This document shows, one piece after another, positions 17,691-24,326 of a stretch of DNA of 64,000 bases. Below the pieces are notes generated by a model. It searched no databases and had not been told where the DNA came from. It saw nothing but the letters and a program-made list of their open reading frames with translations. This DNA comes from Erwinia rhapontici (GTDB lineage Bacteria; Pseudomonadota; Gammaproteobacteria; Enterobacterales; Enterobacteriaceae), in the NCBI RefSeq assembly GCF_012271765.1, contig NZ_VRKO01000014.1, positions 186,001-250,000 of the forward strand, in the 5' to 3' direction. Position 1 is the stretch's first letter. Each line of letters begins with the position of its first letter. Both the position numbers and the translations under genes were made by a program.

Positions 17691-17733
17691 GAACGGCCTG
17701 CATCAGCAGGCGATTCAGCACGCTGAGATTTCA
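17691..17733 (-). pseudogene. Remnant of the nucleotidyltransferase 3' end (copy between pairs 1 and 2)
   Basis: The segment aligns with the last coding bases of the nucleotidyltransferase gene near 20670-20712: CTGCATCAGCAG is identical and the rest differs at scattered positions. On the minus strand it reads LNRLLMQAV against LNHLLMQTV in the intact gene. It lies immediately after the DUF943 copy 2 stop, with no separate start or function, and marks a tandem-duplication boundary. Confidence 0.65.
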
Positions 17734-17734
17734 T

Positions 17735-18199
17735 CTATTCGTATTTTCTTTTTACCATCTGACCGTTTTGTTTAATGAAATACTCACCATCATGAACGCC
17801 AAATGAGATATCATTATTCCTGCCATTCCAGACGGTAAAGTACTTCTCTTTATCAATACAGTTGATGTTTGTTTTCATATCATCAAAACAGAGTCGGTCA
17901 TAGCCATCCGTTTCTTTATAACCCTCGCCAAAATCCCAAAAAATCACAGAATAAAAACCCTCTTTTTCTGGGTTGGGAATGTCATATTTTTCTTTCAACA
18001 TGGCTTTGTTTTTCGCCCACCAGTTGATCTTTTCTTTATCCAGAAACGGGAAGTTTTTTACTAAAACATAGCTATGGCTACCGCTTTTATGAACGGCAAC
18101 AATATCCACTGGCCGCTTTGACCACCAGAGTAAGCCAGCATGCAATATAACCGCTAAAACCAATAAGGCATAAAGGGTTTTCTTAATTTTTCTTCTCAT
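17735..18199 (-). CDS. DUF943 protein, copy 2
   Basis: The product has 154 residues: a basic start (MRRKIKK), one membrane helix (LYALLVLAVILHAGLLWW), then the extracytoplasmic domain with RPVDIVAVHKSGSHSYVLVK, INWWAKNKAMLKEKYDIPNP and the Cys-containing YDRLCFDDMKTNINCI. The ATG at 18199 has a strong CGGAGGA ribosome site and overlaps DUF3289 copy 2 by 17 nt. Compared with copy 1 it is diverged through most of the exposed domain although the paired DUF3289 proteins are almost the same, so DUF943 is the faster-changing partner. Its function is unknown. Confidence 0.8.
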   Translation of the reverse strand: MRRKIKKTLYALLVLAVILHAGLLWWSKRPVDIVAVHKSGSHSYVLVKNFPFLDKEKINWWAKNKAMLKEKYDIPNPEKEGFYSVIFWDFGEGYKETDGYDRLCFDDMKTNINCIDKEKYFTVWNGRNNDISFGVHDGEYFIKQNGQMVKRKYE

Positions 18200-19034
18200 T
18201 GCGTCCTCCGGTAATTTCAACGGTGGCTTCCATATTGGTCATAAAAGGTTTAAATCCGAATTTATCGTAGCGCTGAAGAACGAACCAGATACGGAAAAAA
18301 ATAAAATCTTTGAATTTAGTGTTCAAAATATCAGCGTTATCCAGTCCAAAGTGATCCTGCACTTTGTAATGCACTACCGCACGATAGCGATCGTAATCAA
18401 TCTGCAACAATTTTAGTGTGATATGCGTTGCCCATGTATCGTGGACGGTAATCCCCATACCGTTGAAGTTATCCTGAAATCTGTCAAATTTAGGTAGTTT
18501 TCCATCAAGGATAGATTTGATCATTTTTTCCTTTTTATTGACTGGATAACATTTATTTTTCCAATCTATATTTACACTAAATGCTTTTTTCAAGATTAAA
18601 CGTGTACTGTTTTCCGGAGAATTATCATTCAAAATTTGCTCTTTCAACGCCGAATCCAAATGCATACTGGTAAATGCCGCACCGTTTCCGTTCTGCATAT
18701 GCGTGATCATCTGAGCGATGACATGTCTGTAAGGGCCGTAAATAGAGAATATCCGGGATAAATCGCGGAACTCGTCAAACAAAATGCGGGCACACTCCTG
18801 ACGGCTTATTTTTTCACTCGCGCCGTGTGAGCTACTGTACATTGATGGTGGTCGGTTAGACGTGGTGAATTTTGTCAGCGTGAAAGGGTTTACTCGCCCG
18901 GAGACATGAGCAAGGCGAAACCGTGTCTTTAACTGTTCCGCCGTCAGGTCACCGCATTGCATATCTTTGGCATGGTGATCGTCCATGCGGTTTTGCGTGG
19001 TGAACAGCTTGCAGGGTAAGGGTAGTGCGGCCAT
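18183..19034 (-). CDS. DUF3289 (YPO3983-like) protein, copy 2
   Basis: The protein is 283 residues from the ATG at 19034 (AAGGAG upstream), which aligns with the start in copies 1 and 3; an upstream in-frame start at 19091 is not conserved. Its sequence follows copy 1 almost residue for residue, including RMDDHHAKDMQCGDL and KKAFSVNIDWKNKCYPVNKK, without the HYKV duplication. No signal peptide or membrane segment is evident. The leader in front of it shares the ATACCCGTTTCCAAA...TTTGGGTAT block with copies 1 and 3, so these genes likely have the same promoter or leader signal. Its function is unknown. Confidence 0.8.
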   Translation of the reverse strand: MAALPLPCKLFTTQNRMDDHHAKDMQCGDLTAEQLKTRFRLAHVSGRVNPFTLTKFTTSNRPPSMYSSSHGASEKISRQECARILFDEFRDLSRIFSIYGPYRHVIAQMITHMQNGNGAAFTSMHLDSALKEQILNDNSPENSTRLILKKAFSVNIDWKNKCYPVNKKEKMIKSILDGKLPKFDRFQDNFNGMGITVHDTWATHITLKLLQIDYDRYRAVVHYKVQDHFGLDNADILNTKFKDFIFFRIWFVLQRYDKFGFKPFMTNMEATVEITGGRNEKKN

Positions 19035-19141
19035 AATAAAACGCTCCTTGTGTGATACCCGTTTCCAAATAATTTTGGGTATATTGTCCATGACGGTCTT
19101 TGTCGGTGAAATAATAAACGATCGCGGGCTGTTTTGTAAAA

Positions 19142-19185
19142 AGAACGGTCTACGTCAGCAGGCAATTTAGCGCGCTGGCATCTCA
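19142..19185 (-). pseudogene. Remnant of the nucleotidyltransferase 3' end (copy between pairs 2 and 3)
   Basis: GAACGGTCTACGTCAGCAGG and the bases following align with the end of the nucleotidyltransferase gene at about 20670-20712. It directly follows the DUF943 copy 3 stop, in the same position as the remnant at 17691, so both mark the same duplication junction. Confidence 0.65.
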
Positions 19186-19186
19186 T

Positions 19187-19651
19187 CTATTCGTATTTTT
19201 TCTTTATCATTTCACCGTTGTCTTTTAAATAATATATTCCACTGTCCATGCGAAAATACAGCCCTGTGTTTTTACTGTATTTTACCATCATCAGAGAATC
19301 TTTATCGATACAGTTTGTTTTTGTTTTCATATCCTCAAAGCAAAGCCGGTCATTACCATCTGTTACTTTGTACCCTTCACCAAAATTCCAGAATATTACA
19401 GTGAATGATTCATCGTCATCAGGTTTTGGAATGTTGTATTCTTCTTTTAATTTTGATTTGTTTTCCATCCACCAATCTATTCTTCCTTTTTCTGTGAGCG
19501 GAAAGGTTTTTACCAGAATGTCACTATAATTATTTTTTTTATGAACTGCGAAAATTTCCACTGGACGTAACGATAGCCAGGTAGTGTAACCAGCAATAAT
19601 ACAGCCAGAAAAGAGTAGTGCATGGACCGTTTTTTTACTTTTTTCTCTCAT
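19187..19651 (-). CDS. DUF943 protein, copy 3
   Basis: This is a 154-residue membrane-anchored protein with a basic N-terminus MREKSKK, a membrane helix (VHALLFSGCIIAGYTTWLSL), and the extracytoplasmic DUF943 domain (RPVEIFAVH, ILVKTFPLT, IDWWMENKSKLKEEYNIPKP, RLCFEDMKTKTNCI). The ATG at 19651 has CGGAGGT upstream and overlaps DUF3289 copy 3 by 17 nt. The coding sequence is clearly AT-richer than the flanking core genes, a common sign of acquired DNA. Its partner, DUF3289 copy 3, is also the most diverged of the left-hand three. Confidence 0.8.
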   Translation of the reverse strand: MREKSKKTVHALLFSGCIIAGYTTWLSLRPVEIFAVHKKNNYSDILVKTFPLTEKGRIDWWMENKSKLKEEYNIPKPDDDESFTVIFWNFGEGYKVTDGNDRLCFEDMKTKTNCIDKDSLMMVKYSKNTGLYFRMDSGIYYLKDNGEMIKKKYE

Positions 19652-20483
19652 TACGACCTCCGGTAATCTCAACAGTGGCTTCCATATTGGTCATAAAAGG
19701 TTTAAACGAAAATTTATCGTAGCGTTGAAGTAAGAACCAGATGCGAAAAAACGGGAAATACTTGAATTTGACGTTTAATATATCATCATTGTCCAGGCCA
19801 AAGTGATCCTGAATTTTGTAATGTACCCGCGCACGATAGCGATCGTTATCAATCTGCAACGATTTTAGTGTGATGTGTGTTGCCCATGTGTCGTGGACGG
19901 TAATACCCATGCCGTTAAAATTATCCTGAAGCCTGTCAAATTTTGGCAACTTTACTCTGGATATTGCGTCTCGCAGTTCGCCCTTCTGTTCTGATGGGTA
20001 ATATTTCTTTTCCCAATCTATCTTTGAGCTAATGGTTTCTTTTAAAATAAGGTATGTACTGTTTTTAGAGTTATCATTCAATACTTGCTCTTTCAATGCC
20101 GAATCCAAATGCATACTGGTAAATGCCGCACCGTTGCCGTTCTGCATATGCGTGATCATCTGACCGATCAGATGTCTGTAAGGACCGTAAATAGAGAATG
20201 TCCGCGATAAATCGCGGAACTCGTCAAACAAAATGCGGGCACATTCCTGACGGCTTATTTTTTCACTCGCGCCGTGTGAGCTACTGTACATTGATGGCGG
20301 TCGGTTAGACGTGGTGAATTTTGTCAGCGTGAAAGGGTTTACTCGCCCGGAGACATGAGCAAGGCGAAACCGTGTTTTTAACTGTTCCGCCGTCAGGTCA
20401 CCGCATTGCATATCTTTGGCATGGTGATCGTCCATGCGGTTTTGCGTGGTGAACAGCGTGCAGGGTAAGGGGAGTGCGGCCAT
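19635..20483 (-). CDS. DUF3289 (YPO3983-like) protein, copy 3
   Basis: The 282-residue product shares its first ~140 residues and its C-terminal third with copies 1 and 2. Residues ~145-185 are replaced by a different segment (SKNSTYLILKETISSKIDWE, then YPSEQKGELRDAI). That points to a variable block inside an otherwise conserved frame. It is the first DUF3289 gene after the nucleotidyltransferase, on the same strand, about 175 bp away. The GGCACAG hairpin at 20628 lies between. The start at 20483 is supported by the conserved AAGGAG leader. Its function is unknown. Confidence 0.8.
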   Translation of the reverse strand: MAALPLPCTLFTTQNRMDDHHAKDMQCGDLTAEQLKTRFRLAHVSGRVNPFTLTKFTTSNRPPSMYSSSHGASEKISRQECARILFDEFRDLSRTFSIYGPYRHLIGQMITHMQNGNGAAFTSMHLDSALKEQVLNDNSKNSTYLILKETISSKIDWEKKYYPSEQKGELRDAISRVKLPKFDRLQDNFNGMGITVHDTWATHITLKSLQIDNDRYRARVHYKIQDHFGLDNDDILNVKFKYFPFFRIWFLLQRYDKFSFKPFMTNMEATVEITGGRNERKK

Positions 20484-20627
20484 AATAAAACGCTCCTTGT
20501 ATGATACCCGTTTCCAAAACGGTGTTGGGTATGTCGTCCTTGATGCTTGTCATCGGTGAAATAATAAGCAGTGGTGGGGTGTTGTGTAAATACAGCTGGC
20601 GTCCATAAAAGGTCGCACCATGATGGG

Positions 20628-20649
20628 GGCACAGAGCGAAGCCTGTGCC
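20628..20649 (-). terminator. Hairpin after the rtc operon
   Basis: GGCACAG and CTGTGCC form a 7-bp stem with an 8-base loop, nine bases past the nucleotidyltransferase stop. There is no strong T run, so it may be a leaky terminator or attenuator before the DUF3289 copy 3 gene. A near-identical hairpin occurs at 16188-16211. Confidence 0.5.
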
Positions 20650-20657
20650 TGTTTGCA

Positions 20658-21446
20658 TTACGGTGTCAGCACGGTCTGCATCAGCAGATGGTTTAGTGCG
20701 CTGACATCACGTCGGGCGCAATCGGAGAGCGGCGGGCGTTCCTGCTGCGCCAGCTGTTGTTCAATAAAGGCATGGATGCGTTCACGGCGCGGGCCGTGTT
20801 CAGCTTCGCCCGCCTGGCGTTTACGCTCCAGCAATGCCTCGATCTCCGCACGCAGCAGCGGGTCACTGACCGTACCCGCCATCAGTCGATCAAAACGCAT
20901 CGGCGGAACGCCTTTTCCGGCCTCAATCCACTGCACGGCCAGCAGCGGGCGCAGCACGTAAAAGTACTTTTTCAGCCGCACCTGTTCGTCCTGCAGATAC
21001 CCGCGAAAGTTCTTCTTGGCCATGGCCAGATAGTGATAGCGCGCCCGCAGATCGCTGAAGAAATCCGGCACCAGCCCACGTAACGCCTGTACTGTTTCAG
21101 GGTGCTGGCGATAGATGACGGGTGAATCCAGCCACTCCATCAGCGTCGGGTTGGCGGCTTTCAGCAGCCCCAGTGTTTTACGCAGCTCCCAGCCGCAGAC
21201 ATCCAGCTCGCTGTCGATCGGCAGTTCGATAACATCCCGCGGTGGCTCGATGCGCAGATACCACTCGGGCTGATGCACATAGATAAAGCGCACATCGTAA
21301 TCACTGTCGGGGGAGGAAAATCCCCAGCCCCGGCTGCCGGACTCGCAGGCATACAGCACGCGCACGTGGTGGCGGGCTTCGATCGCTTCTAATGCTGTCA
21401 ACACCCGCTCACGCATAGCCGGGCTGATCGTTTCTTCCATTTTCAT
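20658..21446 (-). CDS. Predicted nucleotidyltransferase (COG3541/YcgL-like) in the rtc operon
   Basis: The 262-residue product shows the minimal nucleotidyltransferase signature CESGSRGWGFSSPDSDYDVR (residues ~34-53): GS followed by an Asp pair of the DxD type that would bind metal and NTP. It is followed by FIYVHQPEWYLRI, typical of this predicted family. The C-terminal half is helical. Such genes are often found beside rtcB and slipin genes and have been proposed to modify RNA ends or tRNA, but no activity is established. The start lies 11 bp after the rtcB stop. Its final ~43 bp recur as remnants at 17691 and 19142. Confidence 0.85.
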   Translation of the reverse strand: MKMEETISPAMRERVLTALEAIEARHHVRVLYACESGSRGWGFSSPDSDYDVRFIYVHQPEWYLRIEPPRDVIELPIDSELDVCGWELRKTLGLLKAANPTLMEWLDSPVIYRQHPETVQALRGLVPDFFSDLRARYHYLAMAKKNFRGYLQDEQVRLKKYFYVLRPLLAVQWIEAGKGVPPMRFDRLMAGTVSDPLLRAEIEALLERKRQAGEAEHGPRRERIHAFIEQQLAQQERPPLSDCARRDVSALNHLLMQTVLTP

Positions 21447-21457
21447 CAGGTTGCTCC

Positions 21458-22675
21458 TTATCCTTTAACACACACGACCTGACGCAGCGTATGCACAATT
21501 TCTACCAGTGATGACTGTGCGGCCATCACGGCATCGATATCTTTATACGCCATCGGGATCTCATCGATGACGTTGCTGTCTTTGCGGCACTCAACGTGGG
21601 CGGTGGCGCGCTGCTGGTCGGCCACCGTGAAGCGGTTTTTCGCTTCGGTGCGGCTCATGACCCGCCCGGCGCCGTGGCTGCATGAACAGAAACTCTCTTC
21701 ATTGCCCAGCCCGCGCACGATAAAGCTTTTTGCTCCCATCGATCCGGGAATAATCCCCATCTCGCCTTTACGAGCTGACACCGCGCCTTTACGGGTCACC
21801 AGGATGTCTTCACCAAAGTGCTGTTCACGCTGCACATAATTGTGGTGGCAATTCACCGCCTGCTCTTCGGCGATAAACGGCGTCGACAGTGCCAGGGCCA
21901 GTGCCGTCAGCGTCTGCTGCATCATCACCTGGCGGTTGTGACGCGCAAACTCCTGCGCCCATTCCACCGCCTCAATGTAGTCGGCAAAGTGCTGGCTTCC
22001 TTCGCTGAAGTAAGCCAGATCGCGGTCCGGCAGATTCGCGATGTGCTGCTGCATATCTTCCCTGGCGAGGGTGATAAACAGGTTACCGATGGCATTGCCG
22101 ACGCCGCGTGAACCGCTGTGCAGCATCACCCAGACCCGCTGTGCTTCATCCAGGCACAGCTCAATAAAGTGGTTCCCGGTGCCCAGCGTACCAAGGTGGT
22201 GGTAATGGTTGGTTTTCAGCAGCGCCGGGTATTTATCGGTGATGCGTTTAAAGCCCGCGTCCAGTACCTGCCAGTGGATATCCACGGCATGCGGTGGCGT
22301 ATTCCATGCCCCCCGGTCATTACGTGAACGTCCACTGCTGCGACCATGCGGCACCGCACGTTCAATGGCACTGCGGATGCCGAACAGATTATCCGGCAGA
22401 TCGCTGGCCATTAGCGACGTACGCACTGCCATCATCCCGCAGCCAATATCCACGCCAACCGCCGCCGGGATAATCGCCCCTTTGGTTGGGATCACGCTGC
22501 CGATGGTCGAGCCTTTACCGACGTGCACATCCGGCATTACGGCCAGATGGCGGTAGATAAATGGCATCCGTGCCGTATTCAGCAGCTGTTGCTGCGCTTT
22601 GGGATCGACGGGGACGCCCTCGGTCCACATTTTTATCATTGCCGCGCCCGGCGCGGTCAGTTGTTGCATACTCAT
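21458..22675 (-). CDS. rtcB: RNA 3'-phosphate/5'-OH ligase RtcB
   Basis: The 405-residue product is close to E. coli RtcB (408). Metal-binding residues are present in MPDVHVGKG, VGVDIGCGM (Asp76, Cys79) and HSGSRGVGN, and the guanylylated His lies in CSCSHGAGRVMSR (His334). RtcB joins RNA 2',3'-cyclic phosphate (or 3'-phosphate) ends to 5'-OH ends with GTP and manganese, repairing broken tRNA and rRNA. The gene is two bases after the slipin stop and before the nucleotidyltransferase. No rtcA cyclase gene is present in the window. Expression should depend on RtcR and sigma-54 through the promoter near 24180. Confidence 0.96.
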   Translation of the reverse strand: MSMQQLTAPGAAMIKMWTEGVPVDPKAQQQLLNTARMPFIYRHLAVMPDVHVGKGSTIGSVIPTKGAIIPAAVGVDIGCGMMAVRTSLMASDLPDNLFGIRSAIERAVPHGRSSGRSRNDRGAWNTPPHAVDIHWQVLDAGFKRITDKYPALLKTNHYHHLGTLGTGNHFIELCLDEAQRVWVMLHSGSRGVGNAIGNLFITLAREDMQQHIANLPDRDLAYFSEGSQHFADYIEAVEWAQEFARHNRQVMMQQTLTALALALSTPFIAEEQAVNCHHNYVQREQHFGEDILVTRKGAVSARKGEMGIIPGSMGAKSFIVRGLGNEESFCSCSHGAGRVMSRTEAKNRFTVADQQRATAHVECRKDSNVIDEIPMAYKDIDAVMAAQSSLVEIVHTLRQVVCVKG

Positions 22676-22677
22676 TG

Positions 22678-23811
22678 TCAGTTTCCTTTGATCTGTACCA
22701 GTCCGTTCAGCACCTGGTCCAGGCCGCCGAACACGGAGATTTTATCGATGCGCTCTGCCACCCTTTCCAGGGTTTCCAGCTCTTTCAGACGCAGTGCCAC
22801 CGGGTTGTTCTCCATCACTTTTGCGGTGTTTAGCAGCGAGCGCGTGGCGGCGGTCTCTTCACGCCGACGGATCACGTTAGCCTGCGCAGATTTTTCCGCT
22901 TCCACCAGTCGGGAGAGGATGGTCTTCATCTCTCCCGGCAGGATGATGTCTTTGACACCCACGGATATCACTTCCATCCCCCAGGCGGCGACATTCTGGC
23001 GGATCTGCGTACTGACCAGTTCGTCAATCACCTGCTTGTTTTCCAGCAGCTCATCCAGGCTGCGTGTTCCCACCGCTTCCCGCAGCGCAAACTGTAACTC
23101 ACGGTAGAGGTATTCCAGCGGTTTGGTCAGCTGCCCCCAGGCACTCATCACATCGCTGTAACGCCAGTTGGCAGCAAGGTTAATGCGTAAGCTGACTTTA
23201 TCGCGCGTCAGGATCTCCTGGCCGCTGACTTCCAGCGCCTGCACGCGGGTATCCACCACGTCGACCTCAACCTGATGATTAAATCGCCAGTAGCCGCGAG
23301 TACCCGGTGGCAGCAGCGCCTGCGCCATACCATCCACTTTCAGGATCCCCACATGCCAGGCGGGCACCAGCGCCAGCAGTACCCCGGCGTGACCGGCCAC
23401 CACGTGCTGGCGCAGTTGGGGTTGCATCAAGCTGGCAACAATGGAGGTCGGGATCGCCACGTCATCGGTGGGCAGCAGATCGACGCGCTGCTCGCTGCCG
23501 TTCAGCCACCACAGGCGGCGTGTACCCGGCGGCAGGAGTTCTACCAGCAGGTCATTTTTATAGTGCAGCCCGACGCAGGTTTCAGGCACCGCGACGGTCT
23601 GGCAAAACTCGCTCACCCACTGCGGATGGTGCTGCTGCAGGTAGTCCGCCAGCGTGTTATCCAGCGGTTGATTCAGCTCAAAGGTGGCCACCTTGAGCTG
23701 ACGTCGCCAGTCGCGGAAACGATACTCCCCGGCTGGCAGAATCTGTTGGTATTCGTCGTTCTTTACCAGCAACGCGATATGGCCTTTCCGTATTTTGATG
23801 TTGTTAAACAT
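22678..23811 (-). CDS. Slipin/SPFH-domain protein of the rtc operon
   Basis: This 377-residue protein has an SPFH/band-7 core (VDVVDTRVQALEVSGQEILT, then VSLRINLAANWRYSDV) and the stomatin-like segment LREAVGTRSLDELLENKQVI. A long helical, probably coiled-coil tail begins at KTILSRLVEAEKSAQANVIRRREE. There is no clear N-terminal membrane helix; the front half is an extra domain rich in PPGTRR/LPPG motifs. SPFH proteins form membrane-linked cages, and those beside rtcB are thought to scaffold the repair enzymes, without direct proof. The AAGGAG ribosome site precedes the ATG at 23811, after a ~350-nt untranslated leader. Confidence 0.88.
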   Translation of the reverse strand: MFNNIKIRKGHIALLVKNDEYQQILPAGEYRFRDWRRQLKVATFELNQPLDNTLADYLQQHHPQWVSEFCQTVAVPETCVGLHYKNDLLVELLPPGTRRLWWLNGSEQRVDLLPTDDVAIPTSIVASLMQPQLRQHVVAGHAGVLLALVPAWHVGILKVDGMAQALLPPGTRGYWRFNHQVEVDVVDTRVQALEVSGQEILTRDKVSLRINLAANWRYSDVMSAWGQLTKPLEYLYRELQFALREAVGTRSLDELLENKQVIDELVSTQIRQNVAAWGMEVISVGVKDIILPGEMKTILSRLVEAEKSAQANVIRRREETAATRSLLNTAKVMENNPVALRLKELETLERVAERIDKISVFGGLDQVLNGLVQIKGN

Positions 23812-23997
23812 ATTATCTCCTTCATTAAGGGTGCACCGCAGAGCACGGGCAGCAGCGTGAAGTCAGGGGGAGCATCTGAGCGGCACCCGAAACTGGCGGT
23901 GGCGCGGAGGTGATGCCCCAGACCCGACGCGTTTGCCGGTGCTCCGGGTGGGCTGCTGACTGCACAGCCTGGGTACTGCTAATAGTCTCTTTGGAGA

Positions 23998-24164
23998 GAG
24001 GTGCGAAATCGGGAGTCGAACCCGTTCTGGCCCTGTGCCCTTCGCTCAATGTCTTCATGCTGGCAGAACGCCTGCGGGAAAACGGTCATCCGTTCCCGGT
24101 GCGCTGGCGGGGTTCGTAACCCGTGCAATTCCAGCATGTTGACGGGGTAACTGTCATGTTGACG
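23998..24164 (-). ncRNA. Structured leader RNA with a tRNA-like module (Y-RNA/Yrl-like candidate)
   Basis: Read on the minus strand, CATGCTGG (24138-24131) pairs with CCAGCATG (24064-24057), enclosing two hairpins: GGGTT-ACG-AACCC and one built on CGGGAACGG/CCGTTTTCCCG. Next comes a compact tRNA-like module (24045-24003). It has an acceptor-like GCGAA/TTCGC helix, a small GGC/GCC hairpin, and a T-arm CGGG-TTCGACT-CCCG with the canonical TTCGANT loop. In Salmonella, tRNA-like Y RNAs (YrlA, YrlB) lie in the rsr-rtcBA operon; here no Ro/rsr gene is present. The 5' end should be near 24164, set by the sigma-54 promoter. The 3' boundary is uncertain, and the downstream leader to 23812 may hold a second structure. 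Confidence 0.5.
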
Positions 24165-24172
24165 GGGTAACT
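24135..24172. repeat. Tandem 18-bp direct repeat at the predicted rtc transcription start
   Basis: CATGTTGACGGGGTAACT occurs at 24135-24152 and again at 24155-24172 (20-bp period). The predicted start site lies inside the second copy, so the transcript would begin with one partial and one full copy. Confidence 0.85.
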
Positions 24173-24174
24173 AT

Positions 24175-24191
24175 TGCCAGAAGCGTGCCAG
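24175..24191 (-). promoter_or_regulatory. Sigma-54 (-24/-12) promoter of the slipin-rtcB operon
   Basis: The minus strand reads CTGGCACG-CTTC-TGGCA, against the consensus YTGGCACG-N4-TTGCW. The GG and GC doublets have the exact 12-bp spacing and only one core mismatch. It lies between the divergent rtcR, a sigma-54 activator, and the rtc operon. Transcription should start near 24164. Confidence 0.8.
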
Positions 24192-24326
24192 GTGAAGAAA
24201 AATCGCGAATAAAATTATAATATATTGATTATTAATGGATTTATATTTTCAGGAACAAAAGGTATTGCTGGCAGGGGAATACTGAATTTATCCTGTGGGA
24301 TAAATATTGCGATAAAGGGATAGGGT

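Noticed and set aside
24003..24045. A functional tRNA gene
   Set aside because: The T-arm is good, but the module is only ~43 nt, lacks an anticodon arm and a full 7-bp acceptor, and has no encoded CCA; it fits a tRNA-like RNA module instead.
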